DNA of 64,000 nt, from positions 4,526,001 through 4,590,000 of the forward strand of contig NZ_CP041783.1 in assembly GCF_007567505.1 (NCBI RefSeq), written 5' to 3'. Numbering within the stretch: the stretch's first letter is position 1; the number at the start of each line of letters is the position of its first letter. A program made the translations under genes and the position numbers. Below the pieces are notes generated by a model that was given only the letters and a program-made list of their open reading frames with translations, did not search any database and was not told the DNA's origin. Shown here in pieces: positions 17,393 to 27,374 of the stretch. This DNA comes from Shewanella donghaensis (GTDB lineage: Bacteria; Pseudomonadota; Gammaproteobacteria; Enterobacterales; Shewanellaceae).

Positions 17393-20300
17393 GTGATTGA
17401 GATCATTCGCGGAGCCCCAGCACTTTCAGCTTTTAGAGTTCAAAAGCTTATGGAGGCCTGTGAAACAGCAGCCCTTCCTGTTGAGCAAATCTACGCTGAG
17501 TATGTCCATTTAGCCGATTTAAGTGACAAGCTTGATGATAAAGAATATCAGCAACTTGAAACCATTTTAACTTACGGACCTGCAATTGAATCTCATGCTC
17601 CAGAAGGGTCATTGATATTCGTGACACCTCGCCCTGGAACGATTTCTCCTTGGTCATCTAAAGCAACTGACATCGCTAAAAATTGTGGTCTAGGCAAAGT
17701 AAAACGTCTAGAACGCGGTATTGCCTACTATGTTTCAGGCGCATCGTTAACAGCGCAGCAGCTAGAGCAAGTGAAAGGCTTAATCCACGACCGTATGGTT
17801 GAAGTGATTTTACCTGAGTTTGCCGCTGCATCAGTGTTGTTTGAACGCACTGAGCCGTTGCCTTTCAAAAGTATTAATATTTTAGCTGAAGGTCGCCGCG
17901 CCCTTGAAGTGGCTAACGGCCAATTAGGCTTAGCGCTAGCAGAAGATGAAATCGATTATTTAGTTGATAACTTCGTGCGCTTAAACCGTAATCCAAACGA
18001 CATCGAGCTAATGATGTTTGCCCAGGCAAACTCAGAGCATTGTCGTCATAAGATTTTTAATGCTGATTGGACTATCGATGGTGAAGTTCAGCCTAAATCA
18101 TTATTTAAAATGATTAAGAACACCATGGCTGTGACCCCTGACAACGTATTATCGGCTTATAAAGATAATGCCGCGGTAATGACAGGCAGCGTTGCGGGTC
18201 GATTCTTCCCCGATCAAGATGGTGTGTATAACTATCACACTGAGCCAATGCATATCTTGATGAAGGTTGAAACCCATAACCATCCTACTGCGATTAGCCC
18301 ATATCCAGGTGCTGCGACAGGTTCAGGCGGAGAAATTCGTGATGAAGGCGCAACCGGTCGTGGTTCAAAACCTAAAGCGGGTTTAACTGGCTTTAGCGTA
18401 TCAAACCTTAAAATCCCTGGTTTTGTGCAGCCATGGGAAGGCGACTATGGCAAACCTAGCCGTATTGTAACGCCACTTGAAATCATGACTGAAGGCCCAT
18501 TAGGCGGCGCAGCATTTAATAACGAGTTTGGTCGTCCTGCATTAGTCGGTTATTTCCGAACTTACGAGCAAGAAGTATCAAGCCATAACGGCGTTGAAGT
18601 ACGCGGTTACCATAAGCCAATTATGTTAGCTGGTGGTCTAGGTAATATTCGTGAAGATCATGTTCAAAAAGGCGAAATTACCGTTGGCGCTAAGCTAATT
18701 GTACTTGGTGGCCCTGCAATGAACATTGGTTTAGGCGGCGGCGCTGCTTCATCAATGGCATCAGGTCAATCAAGCGAAGATTTAGATTTTGCTTCAGTAC
18801 AACGTGAAAACCCAGAAATGGAACGTCGTTGTCAGGAAGTGATCGACCGCTGTTGGCAGATGGGTGATGACAACCCAATTCAGTTTATTCACGATGTGGG
18901 CGCGGGCGGTTTATCAAATGCCTTCCCTGAACTTGTGAATGATGCCGACAGAGGCGCACTGTTTAATTTACGTAACGTGCCATCAGATGAGCCGGGCATG
19001 AGCCCACTTGAGATCTGGTGTAACGAATCTCAAGAACGTTACGTTATGTCAGTGGCACCTGAAAACTTAGAAACCTTCAAGAAAATCTGTGAGCGTGAAC
19101 GCGCGCCGTTTTCTGTGGTAGGTGAAGCAACTGAAGAGCAGCACCTTACTCTTGAAGATAGCCACTTTGACAACAAGCCAATTGATTTACCGCTTGAGGT
19201 TTTATTAGGTAAAGCACCTAAAATGAGCCGCGATGTGGTTTCAATCAATGCAGATTTTCCTGCATTTGATATGGCTGGTATCGATATTAAAGAAGCGGTA
19301 TCGCGCATCTTACATTTACCAACCGTGGCTGATAAGTCTTTCCTTATTACCATTGGTGACCGCTCGGTAACCGGTTTAGTTAACCGTGACCAAATGGTTG
19401 GCCCTTGGCAGGTACCTGTTGCCGATTGCGCAGTAACTGCAGCAAGTTATGACAGCTACGCCGGTGAGGCCATGTCTATTGGTGAACGTACACCATTAGC
19501 ATTACTTGATTTTGGCGCTTCAGCTCGTATGGCCGTTGCCGAATCAATCTTAAACATTGCTGGTACTGATATTGGTTCATTCAAGCATATTAAATTATCT
19601 GCTAACTGGATGTCTGCAGCAGGTCACCCTGGTGAAGATGCCGGTCTTTACGAAGCTGTAAAAGCGGTCGGTGAAGAGCTTTGTCCTGAACTTGAGTTAA
19701 CTATCCCAGTGGGTAAAGACTCAATGTCGATGAAGACAGCGTGGAATGAAGCAGGCGAAGATAAAGCCGTTACTTCACCAATGTCACTGGTTATCACTGC
19801 ATTTGGTGTAGTAAAAGACATTCGTAATACAGTGACGCCAGAGCTTCGCACTGATAAAGGTGATACAGAACTGTTACTGATTGATTTAGCCAAAGGTCAA
19901 AATCGTTTAGGCGGTTCTTGTTTAGCGCAAGTTTACAGCCAGTTAGGTGCCGTAGCGCCAGACTTAGATGATGCCGCAAGCCTTCGTGGATTCTTTGAAG
20001 TGATTCAGCCGTTAGTGGCTGAGCAAAAAGTTATTGCTTACCATGACCGCAGTGATGGTGGTTTATTCACTACACTAGTGGAAATGGCATTTGCGGGTAA
20101 TACCGGTCTTAATATCGATTTAGCAGCGCTTAAAGGCACAGACCTTGAGCGTTTGTTTAATGAAGAATTAGGTGCGGTTATTCAGGTATCTAAAGCTGAC
20201 TCAGCTAATATTCAAGCTCAGTTCGCTGCAGTAGGTGTGTCTTGCCAATATGTTGCCAAGCTAACCCAAGATGATCAAATCACTATTGTTGACGCTGAAC

Positions 20301-21277
20301 GAGCAGTCTTTGCTGACTGCCGCGTAGCACTGCGCACCATGTGGTCTGAAACCACATATCGCATGCAGGCATTACGTGACAACCCTGAATGTGCTAAAGA
20401 AGAGTTTGAACTTAAGCAGCAAGCCAATGACCCAGGTCTAACGGTTGATTTACGCTTTAACCCAAGCGAAGACGTTGCCGCACCATTTATCTTAAAAGGT
20501 GTTGCACCTAAGATGGCGATTATTCGTGAGCAAGGGGTTAACTCGCACGTTGAAATGGCAGCCGCATTTGACCGCGCAGGTTTTGAAAGCCGCGACGTGC
20601 ATATGTCTGACATCTTATCGGGCCGCATTAACCTAGAAGAATTCCAAGGCCTAGTAGCTTGTGGTGGTTTCTCTTACGGTGATGTTCTGGGCGCAGGTGA
20701 AGGTTGGGCTAAATCGATACTGTTTAATGACCGTGCCCGTAATGAGTTTTCACAGTTCTTTGAACGTGATGGCACTTTAGCATTAGGTGTATGTAACGGT
20801 TGTCAGATGTTATCTAACCTGAAAGAAATCATTCCAGGAAGTGAGCATTGGCCACACTTTGTCCGTAACCGTTCAGAGCGCTTTGAAGCACGTGCGAGTT
20901 TGGTTGAAGTACAAAAGAGCCCATCAATCTTCTTTGAAGGTATGCAAGGTTCACGTATGCCAATAGCTGTGTCACATGGTGAAGGCCGCGCAGAGTTTAA
21001 ATCAGTTGAAGCATTAGCCGCCGCTGAAGCAACAGGGACTGTAGCACTGCGTTACGTTGATGGTAATGGCGCTATTGCCACCCAATACCCACAAAACCCC
21101 AATGGTTCGCCAAATGCAATATCAGCATTAACCACTACAGATGGCCGAGTGACGATTATGATGCCGCATCCAGAGCGAGTATTCAGAACTGTTGCCAACT
21201 CTTGGCACCCAGATGATTGGAGCGAAGATAGCCCATGGATGCGTATGTTCCGTAACGCACGAGTGAAGTTAGGTTAA
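17393..21277 (+). CDS. purL: Phosphoribosylformylglycinamidine synthase
   Basis: Fourth step of de novo purine synthesis: FGAR + glutamine + ATP to FGAM. This is the large single-chain form, 1294 residues. It has an N-terminal PurS-like domain, linker, two PurM-like ATP-binding halves (motifs [28 protein letters not shown]-type [33 protein letters not shown]) and a C-terminal glutamine amidotransferase with nucleophile in LGVCNGCQ and the HGEGR and MPHPERVFR motifs. The start is GTG at 17393, giving the canonical [14 protein letters not shown]. It is a single-gene unit with its own terminator. Confidence 0.98.
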   Translation: MIEIIRGAPALSAFRVQKLMEACETAALPVEQIYAEYVHLADLSDKLDDKEYQQLETILTYGPAIESHAPEGSLIFVTPRPGTISPWSSKATDIAKNCGLGKVKRLERGIAYYVSGASLTAQQLEQVKGLIHDRMVEVILPEFAAASVLFERTEPLPFKSINILAEGRRALEVANGQLGLALAEDEIDYLVDNFVRLNRNPNDIELMMFAQANSEHCRHKIFNADWTIDGEVQPKSLFKMIKNTMAVTPDNVLSAYKDNAAVMTGSVAGRFFPDQDGVYNYHTEPMHILMKVETHNHPTAISPYPGAATGSGGEIRDEGATGRGSKPKAGLTGFSVSNLKIPGFVQPWEGDYGKPSRIVTPLEIMTEGPLGGAAFNNEFGRPALVGYFRTYEQEVSSHNGVEVRGYHKPIMLAGGLGNIREDHVQKGEITVGAKLIVLGGPAMNIGLGGGAASSMASGQSSEDLDFASVQRENPEMERRCQEVIDRCWQMGDDNPIQFIHDVGAGGLSNAFPELVNDADRGALFNLRNVPSDEPGMSPLEIWCNESQERYVMSVAPENLETFKKICERERAPFSVVGEATEEQHLTLEDSHFDNKPIDLPLEVLLGKAPKMSRDVVSINADFPAFDMAGIDIKEAVSRILHLPTVADKSFLITIGDRSVTGLVNRDQMVGPWQVPVADCAVTAASYDSYAGEAMSIGERTPLALLDFGASARMAVAESILNIAGTDIGSFKHIKLSANWMSAAGHPGEDAGLYEAVKAVGEELCPELELTIPVGKDSMSMKTAWNEAGEDKAVTSPMSLVITAFGVVKDIRNTVTPELRTDKGDTELLLIDLAKGQNRLGGSCLAQVYSQLGAVAPDLDDAASLRGFFEVIQPLVAEQKVIAYHDRSDGGLFTTLVEMAFAGNTGLNIDLAALKGTDLERLFNEELGAVIQVSKADSANIQAQFAAVGVSCQYVAKLTQDDQITIVDAERAVFADCRVALRTMWSETTYRMQALRDNPECAKEEFELKQQANDPGLTVDLRFNPSEDVAAPFILKGVAPKMAIIREQGVNSHVEMAAAFDRAGFESRDVHMSDILSGRINLEEFQGLVACGGFSYGDVLGAGEGWAKSILFNDRARNEFSQFFERDGTLALGVCNGCQMLSNLKEIIPGSEHWPHFVRNRSERFEARASLVEVQKSPSIFFEGMQGSRMPIAVSHGEGRAEFKSVEALAAAEATGTVALRYVDGNGAIATQYPQNPNGSPNAISALTTTDGRVTIMMPHPERVFRTVANSWHPDDWSEDSPWMRMFRNARVKLG

Positions 21278-21307
21278 GCTTCACTTAACCTAGATTGAGT
21301 TAACAGC

Positions 21308-21336
21308 AAAAAGGCGACCATTTGGTCGCCTTTTTA
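21308..21336 (+). terminator. Intrinsic terminator after purL
   Basis: Stem AAAAAGGCGACCA paired with TGGTCGCCTTTTT (21308-21320 with 21323-21335). It is symmetrical, so it could also stop minus-strand transcription. Confidence 0.92.
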
Positions 21337-21370
21337 TTGGATGGGATTTGTGTAGAGAGTATTGCTAACT

Positions 21371-21388
21371 CATTTCTGGACAGAAATG
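21371..21388. repeat. Perfect 18-bp inverted repeat between purL and the DUF3800 gene
   Basis: CATTTCTG, spacer GA, CAGAAATG. It lies 50 bases beyond the DUF3800 stop and may mark the edge of an inserted segment or form a hairpin in the 3' end of its transcript. Confidence 0.6.
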
Positions 21389-21440
21389 ATTTAGAGCCTT
21401 GAGCCTAGCTAAATACTAAGGTTGACGTCTTGAACTCTTG

Positions 21441-22229
21441 TTAAGTGCCGGTTATTACTTCGTATTCTGCTCTACTAATGTTTGGTACTGAAAAATTTGG
21501 GACTATATCTTTAGTTGCAGGAATAGCCCTCGTTTGTATTGGAAAATGCCAAATGTTAAACATTTTATTTGGTCTAGTATCATATGCCAATTGATCCCAA
21601 CCTAAAATTGCAGCCATTCGAAACACAGCAATCTTTTTTGCCATTTGCATTTCAGCTTTAGAGTTGAAATATAAAAGATAACCAGTATTAACAGCTCCAG
21701 TTAAGATATCTACAGCCTGTAACCCCCAATGAAGCTTTGAGTTTTGCATTGTTACATGTTCAATTTTTGAGGTCGTTGGTAACTTTGCAAGCATATGATT
21801 AGTAATAATTTGCATGACTTCATCTTGTTTAGGATATTTTGTACTTTTCTGGTCTATATAAACTTTAAAGTTAGCATTTAAACCTTTACTACTTTGATTC
21901 AGAAGTTGGTTATATGTTGTGTAAAAAGCGGCTTCTTCATCTTTATGCCATTTATTATAAGGTGCTTTTGAAACTGCAATGGCATGAAAAGTACATGGAC
22001 TATTTAGAATAAATCTTAGAATATTTAAGCATAAATTAATTTGCCCTGAACTTTTTCTTACTTTTTCCCATTTTATTTCACCTTGCATCCCACTAGATTT
22101 ATAGATTTCTTCAATATGAAAGTTGAATTGGTCTAAATAATCACTTGGAATATTTAAAATACCAATTGTATAACAGGGAGATCCTTTTGAAATTCCACTT
22201 TCGTCAGCAAATGATACGACATCGTTCAT
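21441..22229 (-). CDS. DUF3800 domain protein
   Basis: 262 residues from the ATG at 22229, which has GGAG seven bases upstream; in-frame ATGs at 22241 and 22253 are less supported. DUF3800 features are the N-terminal FADESG motif, a central YIDQK segment, and HWGLQAVDILTGAV near the C-terminal third, where acidic residues could form an RNase H-like metal site. Proteins of this family are scattered among bacteria and often lie in islands or near phage and defence genes; the function is not established. The gene is more AT-rich than its neighbours and is followed on its 5' side by a repeat mosaic, which suggests acquisition by transfer. Confidence 0.8.
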   Translation of the reverse strand: MNDVVSFADESGISKGSPCYTIGILNIPSDYLDQFNFHIEEIYKSSGMQGEIKWEKVRKSSGQINLCLNILRFILNSPCTFHAIAVSKAPYNKWHKDEEAAFYTTYNQLLNQSSKGLNANFKVYIDQKSTKYPKQDEVMQIITNHMLAKLPTTSKIEHVTMQNSKLHWGLQAVDILTGAVNTGYLLYFNSKAEMQMAKKIAVFRMAAILGWDQLAYDTRPNKMFNIWHFPIQTRAIPATKDIVPNFSVPNISRAEYEVITGT

Positions 22230-22399
22230 CAGACTCTCCATGTGCAAAGGCACTTAACATTTTAGTATTAGCGAGAATTCAGATAAATACCCTTAGGTAC
22301 TCTTCGATATTTCATTCGCGAAAATTCTTTAATTATTAATATTTTTAGTAACTTATCAGTTTCAATACCTTGAATCAATCACGTTTAAATCAATGTGAA

Positions 22400-23215
22400 A
22401 CCGAGGGTTTACGTAATTATTGGGTCAGAGTAAACTTTATAAGAGAGTTGAAGGCACATATCATTGAATGGTTTTTCTTCCCTAAATGACGTGCTAGATG
22501 CTTGTGTTCGAGGTTGCCTAACTCTGTCCTTAAGTTGTCTTACTTTAATATAACAGACGATCTTAATCCAATGTTTTGCTTAGTTTTTATTGGCTAATTT
22601 ATCGAAACGCATCACTTCAATCTAATCCATTGCCTGCCGCAGGCTTATGTGCAGATACAGCTGCGAGACGCTGCAAGTACGTCCCTGTAAGCTCTGCCAA
22701 AACATCCATGTTTTGGAAGCTCGCTGCTGCATCTACACTGGGATTATTACCTCTTCGATTTGACTGTATTTGTGGCGATTAAAAAAAGCTAAAAAGACCA
22801 ACAACCTAATCTGCTAAAAGGCTCAATTTGAATTGAGATCATCGAGAAAAGGCCGTGAGCTTGGCATGGATGCCAAGTTAGCTTTCGTTAGGCCAGGGAT
22901 GGCCTATCGGAAGCGTTAGGGCTTTTCGACAATGACCGAAGTTAGCAACAGACGAAGTCAAAAGCTGGATCAATCCCCATCGAAAATTATGCGCTTTTCA
23001 GCATTTTTCGACGGGGCAGCGGGGCCTAATTCTTTAATAAAGAGTATAGAGGGTATTGCTGTTGATACCCTTTTGGTCTGGTGTGGGCGAAGCGCCACGA
23101 CGTTAATCCAAACAGAGTTTGGAAACACAGAATAAAATTCAGATATCAAAATCAGGTGTAAGTGGAAAACCCACGATGTTAATCCAAACAGAGTTTGGAA
23201 ATACAATGGCCTCAA
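22400..23215. repeat. Mosaic of palindromic intergenic repeats
   Basis: No credible gene. Visible structures include an 8-bp-arm hairpin at 22860-22877 and a 15-bp-arm hairpin with two mismatches at 22881-22914. An inverted pair CCCCATCGAAAA / TTTTCGACGGGG flanks about 22975-23017, and a GGGTAT/ATACCC hairpin lies at 23053-23072. Two 34-bp direct copies differ at two positions (23096-23129 and 23172-23205), each containing the palindrome CCAAAC-AGA-GTTTGG. A TTGGGTCAGAGTAAACTT segment near 22420 resembles sequences I associate with REP-type transposase elements (memory only). ORFs here are by-products of the repeats. Confidence 0.75.
23096..23205. repeat. Direct pair of 34-bp repeats with internal hairpin
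   Basis: Copy 1 is at 23096-23129 and copy 2 at 23172-23205. They differ only C/T at position 6 and C/T near the end. Each contains CCAAAC AGA GTTTGG, able to form a 6-bp hairpin. Confidence 0.9.
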
Positions 23216-23230
23216 TCACCATAAAATTAG

Positions 23231-24292
23231 CTAATTAGCTGATAAAACTTTAGTCACGCTATTCAATCTATTACGTCCTTGGGCTTTAGCGTCATAAAGT
23301 ACTGTGTCAGCTTCAGAAATAATATCTCCAATCAGCTGAGTAATATCATCAGCTTTGTAATTATCAAAACTAAAATGACAAGCACCAATTGAAACGGTAA
23401 TCGGGTTAGCTGCGATAGCGATAGTGCCTATGTCGTGCATGATCCGTTGGCAGACAATGGCACATTGTTCTTGATTAGTGTCTGGTAGCCAAATTAAGAA
23501 TTCTTCACCGCCAAATCGGGCGACTAAATCATAATCTCGAAGTGATTGAGCAATTTTTTGCGCGACTTCCACTAATACATCATCACCTTTTTGATGACCC
23601 AAAGTATCATTAAGCAGTTTAAAGCGATCAATATCGATTAACGCAATAGTGCCTTTGCCTTGAGTACGACTTAGCCTGTTTAGGTCTTTTTGCAGTGTTT
23701 GATGCATTCCACGTCGATTAGGGATATTGGTCAAGCTGTCGTAATTGGCTAAGTGATGCAGTTCTTTATTAAGTGCTTGGAGCTGGGCTTCTTGTTCTCG
23801 GCGAATTAACTCGACTTCAACCCAAGATGCCATTAACTGCAAAGCATCAATATCAACGTCGCGAAACATTCTTGGGTAGGGTGTTGGGCTGGAGAAATTA
23901 AGGGTGCCATAGAGTTCGCCGTTTAAGCGGATGGGTATACCAATATAGGATTCAAGTCCAAATGCCTTATATGCAGGGTGTACAGCGAAAATATCGTTTT
24001 CACCCATGTGTTCAATACCCACAGGACCTTTTGCATTACAGGTAATACTGCAGTATGTCGAATCTAAGTCAAAGCAGTCTTCAGGGTTTAAAGGCACTTC
24101 ATCTGGGGTAACGCAGTATTTAACCACATATTGGTCTTGATCAATTTTAGATAAAATCCCAATACATAAATCAAACCGTTCTAGCCCCATCTTTAATAGC
24201 TCGATTAGCTGATATTCAAAGCCTTTACTGTGATCTTGGGTGACTTGGTATAGCCGGCGAATAACGAGTTCGCTGCTTGATTTATTGGTCAT
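23231..24292 (-). CDS. GAF-GGDEF diguanylate cyclase
   Basis: 353 residues from the ATG at 24292, chosen because AAGGA lies 8 bases upstream; ATG 24301 and GTG 24322 are alternatives. An N-terminal GAF domain covers about residues 15-170 (ESYIGIPIRLNGELYGTLNF). A GGDEF domain follows, with NYDSLTNIPNRRG, the DIDRFKLLND metal-binding segment and the active-site signature GGEEF (ARFGGEEFLIWLP), an accepted variant. It predicts soluble synthesis of cyclic di-GMP in response to a small ligand or redox cue sensed by GAF. No RxxD inhibitory site is obvious before GGEEF. No EAL domain. It is a single gene and shows no partner. Confidence 0.93.
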   Translation of the reverse strand: MTNKSSSELVIRRLYQVTQDHSKGFEYQLIELLKMGLERFDLCIGILSKIDQDQYVVKYCVTPDEVPLNPEDCFDLDSTYCSITCNAKGPVGIEHMGENDIFAVHPAYKAFGLESYIGIPIRLNGELYGTLNFSSPTPYPRMFRDVDIDALQLMASWVEVELIRREQEAQLQALNKELHHLANYDSLTNIPNRRGMHQTLQKDLNRLSRTQGKGTIALIDIDRFKLLNDTLGHQKGDDVLVEVAQKIAQSLRDYDLVARFGGEEFLIWLPDTNQEQCAIVCQRIMHDIGTIAIAANPITVSIGACHFSFDNYKADDITQLIGDIISEADTVLYDAKAQGRNRLNSVTKVLSAN

Positions 24293-24373
24293 TAATTTCA
24301 TCCTTGCAATTAATTCGATCACCTTGGGTAAGTGAAAGGGTTACAACGAGTAATATTTTTATTCTTATTCTTA

Positions 24374-24385
24374 ATGCTTAAGCAT
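24374..24385. repeat. Perfect 12-bp palindrome ATGCTTAAGCAT
   Basis: It lies about 80 bases upstream of the diguanylate cyclase start and is a possible operator. No known regulator is assigned. Confidence 0.35.
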
Positions 24386-24722
24386 CAGAATATAAATAAC
24401 TTGAGCTAGAGTAAACATAATTTTTAATGACCTGGGTTGTGGCAATCCCTTATCGCCGACGAAAGTGAAATAGCGTCATTGACGTTTTTATAATGCTTAG
24501 CAAGAATATGCCGATTGCGACTCGGCGTTAGCCGACAATATGGTCTTAATTAGCGTATAGCGATTTATTACAAACATAAGTTTATTACGAATATAAGCTG
24601 GGGAAAGCTGATTGGTGATCAAAAGGACGTGGTAAGACGTATCAAAAATTGACGGTAAATATTTTGCTTCAATCTTTATATCAAAAGCTAATCAGCTAAT
24701 AAAGAGCTAATAAAAAGATAAT

Positions 24723-24752
24723 AAAAAACCCCTTAGAATAAATCCTAAAGGG
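24723..24752 (-). terminator. Minus-strand intrinsic terminator below the 23-codon ORF
   Basis: Read on the minus strand: CCTTTAGG, loop, CTAAGGGG, then a run of six T. The stem has one bulged base. There is no annotated gene between it and the cydA upstream region except the small ORF at 24920-24991, so it implies a short transcript. Confidence 0.75.
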
Positions 24753-24919
24753 CTTGTTATCGCTCTATGTTTCAAGAGCTGTTTTGCGCTAACAAAACAT
24801 CAAAGGTAAACGTCCAACGAATTTAGCAAGCCAATGCATACTCAATACGTCTTTGGTTTTATTGCTGCTTACATTTCCCTAAGTGATTAGGTCATCATGC
24901 CAGCAACAACATATTAGTT

Positions 24920-24991
24920 TTAGTATGACTTTTGCATTTCAACAAAGATACTTTTGTAGCTGTTGATTACGCGATTAAATAATTTAGTCAT
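24920..24991 (-). CDS. Possible 23-residue amphipathic peptide gene
   Basis: ATG at 24991, TAA at 24920-24922, peptide starting MTKLFNRVINSYKSIFVEMQ. A GGAG ribosome-binding site lies about 9 bases before the ATG. Hydrophobic residues (L4, F5, V8, I9, Y12, I15, F16, M19) recur every three to four positions, so it would form an amphipathic helix. A minus-strand terminator lies about 170 bases downstream. A second very short frame (24789-24839, 16 residues, no clear ribosome-binding site) lies in between. I do not recognise the peptide. It could be a membrane-binding microprotein, a leader peptide or part of a small RNA. Confidence 0.5.
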   Translation of the reverse strand: MTKLFNRVINSYKSIFVEMQKSY

Positions 24992-25598
24992 TTTTGAATC
25001 TCCACTCAGTAATATAAGAAATAATTAGTAGAGTTGGGGATGTAACTCGAAATCCATTCTGTTCAAGTCCAATCGACCTTCTCTCAACACAGGACGAATG
25101 ATACAGCTGTTCATTTTTTAACTCAAACGAGTAAAATTAATCTTTAGCATTAGTTTAATTAATCTAATTTTATTGAAATAATTTTACTATTAAAGATTTT
25201 ATCTGTATTTTTTATTTTAAAACAAGGGTTTGTATTATTTTTGCTTTGTTTTTACGGTTAGTATATCTATTGCTTTAAATGTTAAATTTTAGATTTATCG
25301 CTTGAGGTAGCATGAATTAGTAAATCGTAGTTTAGAAAGAGATATTTTACAAATATGTAAACAAATCCCTAGCAGAAATATTTTTGGTAGTCAATATGTA
25401 AAACAGGGTAGTTTGCACCGATACACAAAACCAATCAAAAGGTGCTTAAAGAAGGTAAGTTTGATTGATTTGAGCCAATTTTAAATGATATAAAATGGGG
25501 GTGTGCAACATTAATTATTTGACCTAAGCTATTGTATTTAAGTGATTAATTAGTGAAGTAAACTTTGGTTATTGTGCCTAGCGTCACCTTTGTAGGGT

Positions 25599-25620
25599 TA
25601 GTGTGATACGCATCTCACTA
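25599..25620. promoter_or_regulatory. CRP-like binding site upstream of cydABX
   Basis: TAGTGTGATACGCATCTCACTA is a 22-bp palindrome with one mismatched pair and a good fit to TGTGA-N6-TCACA. Its centre is about 193 bases before the cydA start. In Shewanella oneidensis, cyd expression is known to depend on CRP (established knowledge); that this site mediates it here is inference. Confidence 0.65.
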
Positions 25621-25802
25621 ATGCGATGTTAAGGCGAGATAAACTAACAACGAAATTGAGTTATAGTAACGCCCAAATTTAACAATTGTTTAACTTGTTT
25701 TTTAAGCGTTACTTTAGATTAATATTTATTTCCTGCAATGGCACTTGTTGTGATTGATGGGAGTCGTCATGACATTTGGATGTACTGAGTAAGGAGTCAC
25801 CA

Positions 25803-27359
25803 ATGATTATTGAAGAGGTTGTAGAACTGTCTAGGTTTCAGTTCGCGCTTACAGCCATGTACCATTTTCTTTTTGTTCCTTTAACGCTAGGTTTAGCTTT
25901 TATTTTGGCTATTATGGAATCGCTTTATGTGATGACTAATAACCAAATTTATAAAGATATGACCAAGTTCTGGGGTAAGTTATTTGGTATTAACTTTGCT
26001 TTGGGTGTTACCACCGGTTTAGCAATGGAATTCCAATTCGGGACTAACTGGGCTTATTTCTCACATTATGTGGGTGATATTTTTGGTGCGCCGCTAGCGA
26101 TTGAAGGCTTAATGGCTTTCTTCTTAGAATCTACTCTAGTGGGTATGTTCTTCTTTGGTTGGGATCGCTTTAGTAAGCGTCAACATTTAGCGGTAACTTG
26201 GTTAGTGGCTATTGCTTCTAACATGTCTGCTTTATGGATCCTGATTGCAAACGGTTGGATGCAAAACCCTGTCGGTTCAGTATTTAACTACGAAACAATG
26301 CGTATGGAAATGACCAGCTTTGCTGAAGTGGTCTTTAACCCAGTAGCACAGGTTAAATTTGTTCATACTGTAGCATCAGGTTATGTTGCTGGCGCAATGT
26401 TCGTACTTGCCATTAGTTCTTACTACATCCTTAAAGGTCGTGACTTACCGTTTGCTCGTCGCTCGTTTGCGATTGCTGCAAGTTTTGGTATGGCGTCAAT
26501 CTTATCAGTAATCGTGTTAGGCGATGAGTCTGGTTATAAGGTCGGTGAAGTACAACGGGTTAAGTTAGCTGCAATTGAAGCTGAATGGCACACTGAGCCA
26601 GCCCCAGCAGCATTTACAGCAGTCGGTTTCCCGAATCAAGAAAAAATGGAAACTGATTTCGCAATTAAAATTCCATTTGCAATGGGTATCATTGCGACGC
26701 GTTCATTAGATGAGCAAGTTACAGGGATTATCGATCTTATCGATGAGCATGAAGTGCGTATCCGTAACGGTATGATTGCTTATTCATTCCTTGAGCAGCT
26801 TAAAGCGGGTGACGAAAGCCCTGAGCTACGCGCCAACTTTGAAGCGACTAAAGGCGATTTAGGTTATGGCCTATTACTGAAGCGTTACACTGAAAATGTG
26901 GTTGATGCGACAGAAGAGCAAATTAAAGCAGCTGCGAAAGACTCAATCCCTAACGTAGCACCAATGTTCTGGTCATTCCGTATCATGGTTGCTGCGGGTA
27001 TGATTATGTTGTTTGTCTTTGCTGCAGCATTTTGGCAAAGCACGCGCCATAAGATTGAAGAAAAACCATGGGTATTACGTGCAGCATTATACAGCTTGCC
27101 ATTACCTTGGATTGCAATTGAATGTGGTTGGTTTGTGGCTGAGTATGGTCGTCAACCTTGGACCATTTCAGAAGTGCTACCGACCTTTATGTCGGCTTCA
27201 ACTTTAACACCAGCTGATCTTTGGTTCAGTATCATTTCAATCACAGTGTTCTACTCAATACTGTTAGTGATTGAACTATTCTTAATGTTTAAGTTTGCTC
27301 GTCTTGGCCCATCAAGCCTTAAGACTGGTCGATACCATTTTGAAAATCTAGATGCTTAA
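25803..27359 (+). CDS. cydA: Cytochrome bd ubiquinol oxidase subunit I
   Basis: Subunit I of the cytochrome bd quinol:oxygen oxidoreductase in the inner membrane; it binds hemes b558, b595 and d. From the ATG at 25803 (AAGGAG ribosome-binding site) it has 518 residues and starts [20 protein letters not shown]. The heme-ligand histidine near the N-terminus ([13 protein letters not shown]) and several membrane helices are visible ([35 protein letters not shown]). The periplasmic Q-loop and the [13 protein letters not shown] motif are also visible. An upstream in-frame ATG at 25776 is rejected. cydB follows 15 bases downstream. Confidence 0.98.
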   Translation: MIIEEVVELSRFQFALTAMYHFLFVPLTLGLAFILAIMESLYVMTNNQIYKDMTKFWGKLFGINFALGVTTGLAMEFQFGTNWAYFSHYVGDIFGAPLAIEGLMAFFLESTLVGMFFFGWDRFSKRQHLAVTWLVAIASNMSALWILIANGWMQNPVGSVFNYETMRMEMTSFAEVVFNPVAQVKFVHTVASGYVAGAMFVLAISSYYILKGRDLPFARRSFAIAASFGMASILSVIVLGDESGYKVGEVQRVKLAAIEAEWHTEPAPAAFTAVGFPNQEKMETDFAIKIPFAMGIIATRSLDEQVTGIIDLIDEHEVRIRNGMIAYSFLEQLKAGDESPELRANFEATKGDLGYGLLLKRYTENVVDATEEQIKAAAKDSIPNVAPMFWSFRIMVAAGMIMLFVFAAAFWQSTRHKIEEKPWVLRAALYSLPLPWIAIECGWFVAEYGRQPWTISEVLPTFMSASTLTPADLWFSIISITVFYSILLVIELFLMFKFARLGPSSLKTGRYHFENLDA

Positions 27360-27374
27360 TCTGAGGAGCTGATT

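Larger units (their letters stand above)
24293..25802. other. 1.5-kb region without large genes between the GGDEF gene and cydA
   Basis: It contains the 23-codon ORF at 24920-24991 with a downstream terminator at 24723-24752, both on the minus strand. Also present are a very AT-rich stretch at about 25130-25350, a palindrome-like TTAGTTTAATTAATCTAA at 25150-25167 (ArcA-like in composition only) and the CRP-like site at 25599-25620. The remainder shows no recognisable RNA gene. Confidence 0.6.

Noticed and set aside
22576-22782. 68-codon plus-strand ORF
   Set aside because: It lies inside the palindromic repeat mosaic, has no ribosome-binding site and shows no domain.
22932-23215. Overlapping 67- and 81-codon ORFs on both strands
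   Set aside because: Both run through the hairpins and 34-bp direct repeats, so they are repeat by-products.
21441-23215. Complete defence island or prophage
   Set aside because: Only a single DUF3800 gene and repeats are present; there is no integrase, methylase, toxin-antitoxin pair or other defence partner.
24789-24839. 16-codon minus-strand ORF after the 23-codon ORF
   Set aside because: Too short and without a ribosome-binding site; noted only as part of the small transcript.
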